Translations under genes and position numbers: made by a program
Notes under the pieces: model-generated
Told to the model about the DNA's origin: nothing
The model's input: only the letters and a program-made list of their open reading frames with translations
Database searches by the model: none
Part shown: positions 39,196-51,100 of the stretch, in pieces
Position numbering within the stretch: position 1 is the stretch's first letter
How the letters are laid out: every line of letters starts with the position of its first letter
NCBI RefSeq assembly: GCF_013523055.1
Contig: NZ_JAAMQM010000003.1
Location: forward strand, 1 to 64,000
Length of the DNA stretch: 64,000 nucleotides
DNA from: Pseudomonas capeferrum
GTDB taxonomy: Bacteria; Pseudomonadota; Gammaproteobacteria; Pseudomonadales; Pseudomonadaceae
Reading direction: 5' to 3'

Positions 39196-42100
39196 GCTGA
39201 TGTCTCCGCGGTGGGCTTGGACAGCGACATGCAAGGCGCCGCCAAGCTGGAACGATCGACCATGTCGCCCATGGCAACCACGATCTTGCGTGGCCCTTCG
39301 AATGGATCACGGGCGTGGGCGACCAACATGTTGTCCAGGAGAATCACATCCCCCTTGCGCCAGTCGAACCGCACTGCGCATTGCTCGTAGAGCGCCCCGA
39401 TCAATGACATGACCTCGTCTTCGATGGGTGAGCCGTCGCCGTAGTAGACGTTCCTCGGCATACGCTCGATGCCGAACATGGCCAGCAAGTCTTCACGCAC
39501 GTCAGCATCGAGGCAATGGATATGGTGCAGCTGTACCTGATTGAAGAAGGAGCGTGCCCCGGTCAACGGGTGAGTAATGATTGCCGGGCATGGCGTACGG
39601 ATCTGCAGTTCGTCATCGGCCAGCCAGCGCCAATCGATGCCCGAGGCACGGCAACGCGCCTCTACCTCGTCGCGGCTCTGCGTCTTGAAAAAGTGCTGCC
39701 AGGAAACATCCAGCTTGCCGGTGAAGGTGCGCACGTAGAGCAGCCCTTTGCGCTCGAACGTGTGCCGCAGCGTCTCCGGAAGCCTGAGGTACATCTGTCG
39801 GCAATCGACGACCGGAGTCGCGCCACCGACCGGTGATGGCTGTTCGCAGAAGAACAACTGCTTTCTCGGCCAGCTGTCCTGATGAGCGCTTTCGTTGTGG
39901 AACAGGATCATCTTTTTTTCGGGATAAGGCGTGGAGCGATAGGTGTTTTGCCCACCTTCCTGCTTCGGCAGGTCACCATAATTGCCATAGAGACCTGGCT
40001 GCACGGCCTCGGCGAAGGCCTCGAAGGCCTGGCTGTCACGTATGGAGAACCCACGGAACAGGATGCCGCCATGACGCGCCAGCTTTTCCTCGAGGTAGGG
40101 TCGGTTGGCTTCGATCCAGCGCACTGCATCCAGGTCCGGATCAGTAGGCTCCAGCACCAGGGGAAAGTCTTGGGTAGGTACCAGCAGCGACTCGCGAATC
40201 GGACGCAGTGTTTCAGTCGTCGTACGCACCTGAGATTTTTTCAGGAACTTGTCCAACTTGTTGCTCTTGCTGCCCGCGCCGGGGGGCATCGGCGTCGGCG
40301 CTTGGGCATTCTCCATAGGCATGTTCATGTCTTTCATCTTGATACCTGGGTCTTTGACGATCTGTTCGAGCATTCCTACCCAGCCGTCCACGAACGTCTG
40401 GATCTCGGCCTCTTCGAATAACGCACAAGCGTATCGCCACTGGCCGCTCACTCCCTGGTCCTGCCCTTGCTCGATGAACAAGGCTATGTCGAACTTCGAT
40501 TGTTCCGACAGGCTCGGCAGCGGCTCCACGCTCAATCCCTCGATGCCACGGCTGCCCAAGGGAACGTTGTTCATCACGAAGAGCACCTGCACCAAGGGGC
40601 TGATGCCCTTGTGCCGAGGCGCCTGGACGGCTTCCACGATCATGTCGAATGGCAGGTCCTGGTGCTCGAATGCAGTGAGCAACTGGTCACGGCACTTGCC
40701 AAGAAGCGTCGTGAAGGACTCGCCGGGGGCCTGCTGCGAGCGAAGCGGCAGGACATTGACGAAGAAACCGATCAAGCCTTCGAGCTCAGCTTGCTGGCGA
40801 CCGGCAAAGTCGACCCCGACCACCACATCCTGGGTGCGCGCGATACGGTGCAGAAACGCTTGGAATACCGCCAGCATGACGGTGTAAAGGGTCACCTGAG
40901 CCTGAGCGGCAAGCGCCGCGAGCCCTTCGCTCGTGGCACGCGTCAAGGCAAACGATACACAGCCACCGGCGTGAGACGGCTGCGTGGGTCGTGGCCGGCG
41001 TACCGGCAATGGCAGATACCCGGAATACCCGCCAAGCGCACTTTTCCAATATGCCGCCTGCTTCTCCAGCAAGCCGGTGCGTTGCAGCTCCTGCTGCCAG
41101 AGGGCGAAGTCCGAATACTGCAAGGCAAGCTCGGGCAACGGCGTCGTATGGCCTGCGCGAAGGCGGCCGTACACTTCGACCAGCTCGTTGGCCAGCACCG
41201 CCATCGACCATCCATCGGAGATGATGTGGTGCATGGAGTAGAACAGCACATGCTCCTGAGGACCCAGCCGTGCAACCTGCATGCGCAACAACGGTGCCTG
41301 TTCGAGCACGAAAGGATGAGTTTCGTTTTCCAGGGCCAGCGCGGCAATCTGCACTGCCTGTTCGGCACGGCTCATCTCGGACAGGTCTGTGAACGGCAGG
41401 TCGAGCGTGAGCTGCGGCAAGATCAAGGCGATCGGCTCGCCCTCTTCGTCCTGACCATAGGTCGTGCGCAGCACCTCGTGTCGGCGAATCAGCGACTGCA
41501 AGCTGGCCTGCAAGAGATTGATGGATAGCTCACCCCGCAGACGCACGGCCATCGGCATGCCGTAGGCAGCGGTCCCTGGTGACAACTGTTCGACCACCCA
41601 CAGCCTGCGTTGCACCAGCGCCAAGGGCGCAGTGCGCTTGCCTGGCCAGGCGCGCAAGGCCACGCCATGTCGAGCGCAGTCCTGCACGGCGGGTGTGATC
41701 CGTGCCACGAAGTCCGCCAGCCTCGGATGATCGAACAGGTCTCTGAGCTCGAGGGTGGATGCCAACCGCTGGCGCACTCGTGCTACCACTTGCGTGGCCA
41801 GCAGGGAGTGCCCACCAAGATCGAAGAAATTATCGTCTCGGCCTACCCGTTCCAGTTTCAGGACATCGGCCCAGACAGCCGCTACCCGTTCTTCCAATCC
41901 GTCATGGGGCGCACTGTAGCCCTGCTGCAGCTGGCTCGCCTCAGGCCTGGGAAGTGCCTTGCGATCCAGCTTGCCATTGGGCGTGAGTGCCAGTTTGTCC
42001 ACGAACATCAAGTGGGCCGGAACCATATAGTCCGCGAGTGCCGACTTGAGCGCGCCACGCAGCGTGTCACGAGCCGCGGCCTGTAGCTGCGCGGTGTGCA

Positions 42101-45100
42101 GGATTGTGCTGTCAGCAGGCACTATATAAGCCACCAACTGCGCTCCGCTCGCCCCTTCATGGGCAAGCACCACGGCCTCGTGCACGGTGCTCTGGCCACG
42201 TAGACAGGCCTCGATCTCACCCAACTCTATGCGGAAACCACGCACCTTTACCTGATGATCGATGCGAGCAGTGTATTCAATGACCCCGTCGGCTCGATAA
42301 TGCGCCAGGTCCCCGGTGCGATATAGCCGCCCTCCTCCTTTTCCATGGCTATCGAACGGGTCGGGTACGAAGCGCTCGGCGGTCAATCCCGGACGGTTCA
42401 GGTAACCTCGGGCCAGCCCGGCCTGGCCCACGTGCAGCTCACCATGGCAGCCCTGCAAGGTCAGCTCGAAGTCATGGTCCAGCAAGTACCATGACAGGTC
42501 CGCAATTACAGTGCCCAGCGGACTGGCGATGCTCCGTCGCACGTCCTGCTTACTCAACGGGCGATAAGTCACATGGACGGTCGTCTCGGTGATGCCATAC
42601 ATGTTGATCAAGTGCGGGCGGTTGTCGCCAAAGCGCTGGAACCAAGGGGCCAGACTGCCTACATCGAGCGCCTCACCGCCAAACACCACATAGCGCAACG
42701 CCAGGCGATCGGTCATGCCGGCTTGACAGGCAATCGGGATCAGTTGCTTGAATGCCGACGGCGTCTGGTTGAGCACGGTGACCTGCTCACGGACAAGCAA
42801 GGCATGAAACTCTTCCGGCGACCGGGCTATGTCCTTGGGCACGATGACTGCACGCGCACCGTGCAGCAGTGCGCCGAACAACTCCCAGACGGAGAAATCG
42901 AAGGCATAGGAGTGGAATACCGTCCACACGTCATCGGCGTCGAACGCGAACCCCTCCCTGGTAGCCTGGAACAGACGCACGACATTATGATGCGTCAGCT
43001 GCGTGCCTTTGGGTCTTCCCGTAGATCCGGAGGTATAGATCACATAAGCCAGATTCAGCGCGACGGCCTCGTTGACCAGGTCGGCGTCGTCGTAGTCTGA
43101 CCAAGCGCGTTCCCCGCCCCCGACGTCCAGACAGTGCACCCCTGGCATGATCGGCACCTGCAAATGGGGTTGCGTCAGCAACAGCCGGACGCCACTGTCC
43201 TTCAACATGTACGTCAGACGATCCTGTGGATACTCCGGGTCAAGGGGCACATAAGCACCTCCCGCCTTGAGTATCGCCAGCAAGCCCACCACCATCTCGA
43301 AGCTTCGTTCCAGCGCCACGCCTACCAATACGTCCGGACCGACACCTAACTGCCTGAGCCTATGCGCCAGTCGATTGGCTCTGCGGTTAAGAGCGTCGTA
43401 GCTCAATCGCTCGGTGCCAAAACTCAAGGCTGTGGCCTGCGGTGTGCGCTGCACCTGTCGTTCGATCAACTGGTGCAGGCAAAGATCCTGCGCATAATCG
43501 ACATGGGGGCCGTTCCACTGTTCGATGATCTGCCGCTGTTCATGCGCGCGCAGCAACGGCAACTCGGCGACACGTCGCTGCGGCTGTGTGACGATACTTT
43601 CAAGCAGGTGCACCCAGTGTCGGCCCAGGCGCTCTATGGTGGATCCGTCGAACAGAGCGGTCGAATACGTGATCGAAGCCTGCAGCGTGCCGTCGGCTTC
43701 TGCAGTATCGAACGTGAGGTCGAACTGTGACGTACGCTGTTCCCGTGGCCAGTCGCGCAGCGTCAGACCCGGCAAACTGCGCGGCTCGCGCTGAATGAGG
43801 GCTTGATGGTTGAACATGACCTGGAACAGCGGGCTGTGGCTCTGGGTGCGCTCAGGCTGCAAGGCCTCGACCAATTGTTCGAAAGGCAGGTCCTGGTGCA
43901 TTTGCGCGCCCAACGCCGCTTGCTTGACCTGCTGCAGCAAGGTGGCAAAGGTGGTCCGCGAATCGAATTCCGCCTTCATGACCTGCGTGTTCACGAAGAA
44001 GCCGATCAGCCGTTCAGTCTGCCAATGGGTGCGATTGGCAACAGGTACGCCCAAGCGGATATCGGCTTGCCCCGAATACCGATGAAGCAGTGCCTGCAGG
44101 CTCGCGAGCAAGACCATGAACAGCGTCGCCTCCTGGCCTCGGGCGAAGGTTGCGAGCCGCTGTGCCAGTGCCTCGTCCAGTACCAGACAGTGCCGTGCAC
44201 CGGCATGGCTCTGGACGGCAGGACGCGGGCGATCGATCGGCAGTTGCAGTACCGGCTGCTCGCCTCCCAGCTGTGTCTGCCAGTAGGCCAATTGCCGGTC
44301 GCGTTCACCGTTGTCCATCCAGCTACGTTGCCACCGCGCGTAGTCGGCGTACTGGATCTGTAGCGCCGGCAGTGTCGATGCCCGACCCTCTCGGTGACTT
44401 TCATAGAGCTGGACAAGCTCATCCACCATGATCGGTATCGACCAGCCATCGGAAACGATGTGATGCTGAGTGAGCACCAGCACATGCTCGTCACTGGCTC
44501 GTCGCAACAATCGGACGCGAAGCAGCGGCCCATGCTCCAGATCGAACGGACGCAGGACCTCCTCCTCCACCCTTGCTCCCGCTTCATCGCTATCAGCCGT
44601 TTCCAGCGTCTCGAGCTCCCAATCGAGTTCCAGGTAGTCATGGATCACTTGGCGGGCGTGGTCGCCGTCCTGAAGGAAGGTCGTGCGTAGCGGTTCATGT
44701 CGAGCGATCAAGGCTTGGAAGCTTTGCCGCAGGGCTTCGACATTCAGTGCGCCCTGCAAGTGAAGCACCGCGGGAATGTGATAGGCGGCACTCAGGCGGT
44801 CGAGCTGCCAGAGGAACCATAAACGTTGCTGGCCGTAGGAAAGTGTCAGAGGCTGGCTGCGTGGAACGCGCTCGATAGCGCCGATACCCTTCGTGCCGCC
44901 TTGCGTGGCCTGTTCGACAAAGTCCGCCAGCACTGGCGCTTCGAACACACTCCGCAGCGATACGTCGATGCCAAGCGCCTGGCGCAAGCGCGAGATCATT
45001 CGCGTCGCCAGCAGAGAGTGCCCGCCCAATTCGAAGAAATGATCGTCCAGGCCCACTTTATCCAGCTGCAAGACCTGCGCCCAGATCGTCGCCACCTGCT

Positions 45101-48100
45101 GTTGCAAAAGGGTTTTCGGCGCTACATAGGCATGCTGCAAGAGCCTGGCGTCGGCCTGTGGCAGCGCCCTGCGATCCAGCTTGCCGTTGGGCGACAGTGG
45201 CAGCTTGACGAGCAGCAGCAGGTGGGCGGGCACCATATGGTCGGGCAGGTCGTTCTTGAGAGCAGAACGCAACGTCTCGCGCAAGGCCCGCTGCGCCTCG
45301 ACGTCGGCGACTGCCTGCGCGTCGACGGGCACGACATAACCCACCAACTGCGCCCCGCTCGGTGTCGGCTGCGCCAGCACCACCGCCTCGCGAACCGACG
45401 CGTGTTCGAGCAGCCTGGCCTCGATTTCACCCAGCTCGACCCTGAAGCCGCGCACTTTGACCTGATGATCGATACGCCCGCTGTATTCGAGCACACCGTC
45501 CACACGGTAGCTGGCCAGATCCCCGGTACGGTAAAGGCGACCACCGCCCTCTTCGCTGGTATCGAATGGATCGGGTATGAAACGCTCGGCGGTCAAGGCG
45601 GGACGATTGAAATACCCTCGTGCCAGGCAACCACGCCCGCCTATCAGCAACTCGCATACCTGACCGACAGGAGCGAGCGACAAGCCGTTATCGCACAGGT
45701 AGGTCGCGCGCCCTCCGATGGCCCTGCCGATCGGCACGCTGGCCTTGGTCACCTGTTCATGCTCGATCGAGGTGCAGTCGAACACGGTCGCCACTACCGT
45801 CGCCTCGGTGGGGCCATAAGTATTGAGCAGCCGGACTTGCTTGAGGCTGGAGGCAAACCAGTCATTGAGCCCTTCCGGGGGCATGGCCTCGCCTCCCACG
45901 TGGACCTGACGCAGCGACCCACACGAGGAGACGCCGCGCATGTGCGCGGCAAACAGCCGCCAGTAGGCGGTCGGCAGGTCCGCCACGGTCACGCCCTGGC
46001 GCAGGAGCGTGTCGGTCAGTGTCTCGATGTCCCACAGGTCCCGGCCACGCATGACCACCTGCGCGCCGCGGCACAGCGCCGGATAGAGCTGTTCTACGAA
46101 ACCGTCGAAGCTCACCGTGGCGAATTGCAACACCTTGTCTTCAGGGGTCAATCGCGAGTAGTCCGCGGCCACCTGGCAGAACGTCGACAGCTCGCCTCGA
46201 GCGATAGCCACACCCTTGGGCATGCCGGTGGACCCCGAGGTATAGATCACGTAGGCAAGGTTGGCTGGCGCCGTTATCGGTACCGGATCGCTTTCATCGA
46301 AAGCCGCCAGACCCTGTTCATCGGCCATCCGTTCAAGGCACTCCAGACCTTCGGTCGCTGGCAGCCGTGGCTTGATGTGAGGCTCGGTCAGCAGCAGACG
46401 GATGCCGCTGTCCAGCACCATATGCGTCAATCTGTCATGAGGATATTCCGGGTCCAGAGGCACATAGGCGCCACCGGCCTTGAGGATTCCCAACAGACCG
46501 ACGATCAGTTCGAGACTGCGCTCCATCGCGATGCCGACCCGGACTTCAGGCCCCACGCCCCATTCGCGCAACTGGTGAGCAAGACGGTTGGCCCTGCGAT
46601 TCAGCTCTCCGTACGTCAGTTTCTGCTCGTCGAGCACCAATGCGGTCGCTTCTGGCCGCCACGCCGCCTGCTGTTCGAACAGTTGCACGGTGCACTGCAG
46701 GTCGGCGACCGGCCGCGGTGCCGGATTGCATGTCTCAACCAGCTGGCGATGTTGCCGAGAATCCAGCAAGGGCAACTGCGCAACCGCGACCCTGGACTGA
46801 CCGAGACCGTGCAGGAGCGTCAACCAGTGTCCTGCCAGACGCTGGATACGGTCCTCGTCGAACAAGTCCGAAGCATAGTTGAACGAGGCAGTCACCCCGT
46901 CGGAACGCTCCAAGGTATCGAGGGACAGATCGAATTGCGTGGTCCGCTCGATCCAGTGGACTTCCTCTACATGCAGTCCCTGCACGCTGTCGTGCGATAC
47001 ACGCTCGCCGAGGTCCAGGAGATGATTGAACATCACCTGGAACAGCGGATTGTGGCCGAGTCCACGGTCCGGCTTGAGTGACTCGACCAATACGTCGAAC
47101 GGGAGATCCTTGTTGGCCTGCGCCTGGAGTGTGGTTTCCTTGACCGATGCGAGTAGTTGACTGAAGGTCTGTGCAGGATTCACCCCAAGGCGGGCAATGA
47201 CCGTATTGACGAAAAAGCCGATCAAGCCTTCCAGTTCGAGACGATTGCGATTGGTTACCGGAATGCCGATATTCAGGGTGTCACGGCCGCTGTACCGTGA
47301 CAGCAGCAGTGCGAAGGATGCCAGGAATACGTGGAACAGCGTCGCATTGGCCTCGACCGCCAGCCGGCGCAGGGAGGCAGTGAGCTCGGCGGGCAATCGG
47401 ACATCGATGCGTCCGCCTCGGTGACTCTGGACTTGAGGCCGAAGGCGATCGGCGGGTAACTCGAGGACCGAGAAATCGTCTTCCAGCCGCGTCTTCCAAT
47501 AAGACAGCTGGGCCTGCAACTGACCCTCGGCCAGGCGCTGTCGTTGCCAGGCCGCATAGTCAGCGTACTGTATGGCCAGATCGGGGGCAGCAAGGGACTG
47601 GCCGCGGACCAGGGCGTTATAGCTGCTCGCAAGCTCGCGAACCATCACGCTCATCGACCAGCCATCCGATACGATGTGGTGAAGCAGGACTGCCAGCAGG
47701 TGTTCGTCTTCGCCCGTCTTGAACAGGCTGACTCGGATCAACGGGCCGCGTGCGAGATCCAGGGGGCATGAGAACGACGCATCCAGCTGTCGAGTCACCT
47801 GCGCGGGTGAAGCGACACCCAGGTCGATGAATTCGATAGTCGCCGGTTGCGCAGGGCGTATTCGCTGCCAGGGCACGCCATCTTGCTCGACGAAGATCGT
47901 GCGCAATGTTTCATGGCGACCAATCAGCGCGTCGACTGCGGCCTGTACCGCTGCCAGGTCGAGCACGCCTCGGATCTTGACTGCCAGCGGTGTGTTGTAG
48001 GCAGTACTGTCAGGATTGAGCTTCCAGAACATCCACTGACGATACTGCGCATGTGACACCGGCATTGGCTCATTGCGATCCAGTACCTGGAACTCACCTC

Positions 48101-51100
48101 CCTCGACCTTATCCTGCGCCTGCAGCGCCTGCGTGAAGCCTGCCAGATCCAGTGTGTCGAACAACAGCCGTAACGCGACCTCCAGATGCAGCTGTTGCCT
48201 GATTCGCGAGACCACCTGGGTGGCCAGCAACGAATGCCCACCCAAGGCAAAGAAATTGTCGTCAAGACCGACCTGCGGCACCTGCAGCACATCGGCCCAA
48301 ATGGCCGCGACCTGCCTTTGCAGTGGTGTCTCGGGCGCTCGATAACGGGCCGTGGCGGCGACGGGTTCGGGCAGGGCCTTGCGGTCGACCTTGCCGTTGG
48401 CGGTCACCGGCAGACGCTCCAGCAGCATGAGGTAGTGCGGCACCATATGCTCGGGGAGCGTCTGCTTCAGCGTCGCGCGAAGGCTGTCGACGACGGCCTG
48501 TCGAGCGTCCTCTTCCACCGGCCAGTGCTGGGGCGCCAGATAGGCCACCAGTTGCCGATTGGCCTCTTCGCCCAGCAGACGCACCACGCCGCTGTCGATC
48601 CCCGGCAACGTACGCAGGCAGCTCTCGATCTCCGCCAGTTCGACGCGGTAGCCACGTATCTTCACTTGACCGTCGATACGCCCGGCGAACACCCGCTCGC
48701 CGTCGCGGTTCTGTCGTACCCAGTCACCTGTACGGTACATCCGCGTGCCGTGAGCGCCGTGGGGGTCGGGTACGAAGCGCTCGGCGGTCAGTTCCGCCTG
48801 GCCCAGGTAGCCGCGCGCGAGCCCTGCGCCAGCTATGTACAGCTCTCCTCTGGCCGTGCCGGGAACAGGCTGCAGGCAGCCGTCCAGGGTGTAGGCGCGC
48901 AGGTTGTCCAGCGGGCGACCGAGCAGCGGCTGGTCTTCCAGGGCATGCGTTAGGACGCCGACCGTGGTTTCGGTGGGGCCATAGTGATTGATCACGCTCA
49001 GGGCCGGCGCCAGCGTCTTGATCCGGCCCAGCAGGGCGACGGTGCACGCTTCGCCGCCGATCACCAGGCAGCGCCGGGGCAAGGCGCGCGCGCCCTCGGC
49101 CAGCATGGCCTGCACGTGCGAGGGAACGATCTTCAGCGCATCGATGGCGTGCGCTTGCAGGTAGGTGGCGAACGCTTCCGCATCGAGGACGGACGCCTTG
49201 GGCAGCAGGTGCAGGGTCTTGCCGGAGCACAATGCGCCGAACAGCATGGTGTGACCGAGGTCGGCCGCCGGCGTGGTGACCATCGCCAGGCTGTGGATCT
49301 CGTCCATCGGCAAGCGCTGGGTCACGCCGCGCACGTAGTTGACCAGGGCGCCGTGGCTGACCGCGACGCCCTTGGGCTGGCCCGTGGTGCCGGAGGTGTA
49401 GATGACATAGGCCAGGTTGTCGGCGTGCACCCGCGCCTTGCGCAGGGCAACCGGTGGATAGTCGCTCTCCAGGTCGATCAGTGCGACGCCCTGAGGCAGA
49501 CTGACCTGCCCTGCCCGGCCCAGCACCCAGTGGACGTGACTGTCGGCAAGCATGAAGTCCAAGCGCGCCCGTGGCTGTTCAGGGTCCAGAGGCAGGTAGG
49601 CTGCGCCGGCCTTGAGCACGGCCAGGATCCCCACCAGCATTTCGCTGGTTCGATCGGCCAGCACGCCGACGCGCTGATCCGCTTGCACACCCCGATCCAG
49701 CAACACCTGCGCCAGGGCGTCCGAACGTGAGCACAGGGTGGCGTAGCTGATCCGCCCGTTTTCGCAGACCGCGGCCAGGCGCTGCGGCTCGCGGCTTGCG
49801 GCGGCTTCGATCAGGTCGTGGATGCCCAGGTGGGCCTCCACCGCCGTGCCGCGGTGCTCCGCGGGCGGACACGCCTGCAGAGCCAGGGGCAGTTCGCCGA
49901 CGAGACCTGTCGACGGCTGGGTCAGCCCTTCCAGCAGTCGCAGCCAATGCTGGCCGAGACGGGCGATCGTGGCGTCTTCGAACACGTCCAGCGCGTAGGT
50001 GAACACGGCATGCAGGCGCCCGGCGCTTTCGTAGGTATCCAGGGCCAGATCGAACCGGGCGCTGTGCTTGTCCAGCGCGACCTTTTCCAGCGTCAAACCG
50101 CTGCCCAGGCGGATCTGGCCGGCGTCGGCGATGGCCGCCTGGTGATTGAACAGCACCTGGAACAACGGACTGTGGGCGCCGCTGCGATCGAGCTCCAGGG
50201 CCTCTACCAGCCGCTCGAACGGCAGGTCCTGATGCGCCTGGGCACCCAGGGCGGTGTCCTTGATCCGGCTCAGCAACTGGCTCACGTCCAGCATCGGGTC
50301 GATGTCGGTGTGCAGCACTTGCGTGTTGATGAAGCAGCCGATCAGGCCTTCGACCTCGGTGCGATGGCGATTGGCGACGGGCACCCCGACGCGGATCGCT
50401 CGCTGGCCGCTGTAACGCTGCAACAGCAGCTTGAACGATGCCAGCAGCACCATGAACAGGGTCATGCCCTGGGCGCTGGCCAGGGTCCTGAGGCGCTCGG
50501 CCAGCGCCGCCTCGATGTGCATTTCGTGACGCGCCCCGTGATAGCTCGGCTTACCGCCACGGGGGCGGTCGAGCGGCAGGTCCAGCGGCGAATGGTCATC
50601 ACCCAGCTTGTTGCGCCAGTAATCCAATTGCCGGTCCTGTTCACCAGCCTCCAGCCAGCTGCGTTGCCACAGGGCATAGTCACGGTACTGGATCGGCAGC
50701 GGCGGCAGTGCCGCTTCGGTGTGCTGGCAGGCTGCATCGTACAAGCGCACGAATTCATCGATCAGCACATTGAGCGACCAGCCATCGGCGACGATGTGGT
50801 GCAGGGTGAGCAGTAGCACGTGCTCATCGGCGGCCAGCTTCAAGAGTCGCACGCGCAGCAATGGCCCCTGCGACAGATCGAAGGGTGCTTGCGCCTCGGC
50901 CTCGGCCAGCGCCGCGACCCGTGTCTCGCGTTGTACCGGGTCCTGGGCGCTCAGGTCATGCTCCACGATGGCCACCTCGGCGCACGCCATCACTTCCTGC
51001 CACAGCTGCTCGCCCTCGACGCGCAAGCACGTGCGCAGGCTCTCATGGCGCGCCACCAGGCGGTCGAAAGCTTGCTGCAGCGCACGCGTATCGAGGACGC

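Noticed and set aside
44826..47081. A 751-codon plus-strand frame inside NRPS-1
   Set aside because: It is a codon-bias shadow of the NRPS modules, with no domain signature and no promoter or ribosome site.
48050..48260. An epimerase domain in NRPS-1 between modules
   Set aside because: The T domains run straight into C domains of normal length, and no HHxxxDGxSW-type second copy is present.
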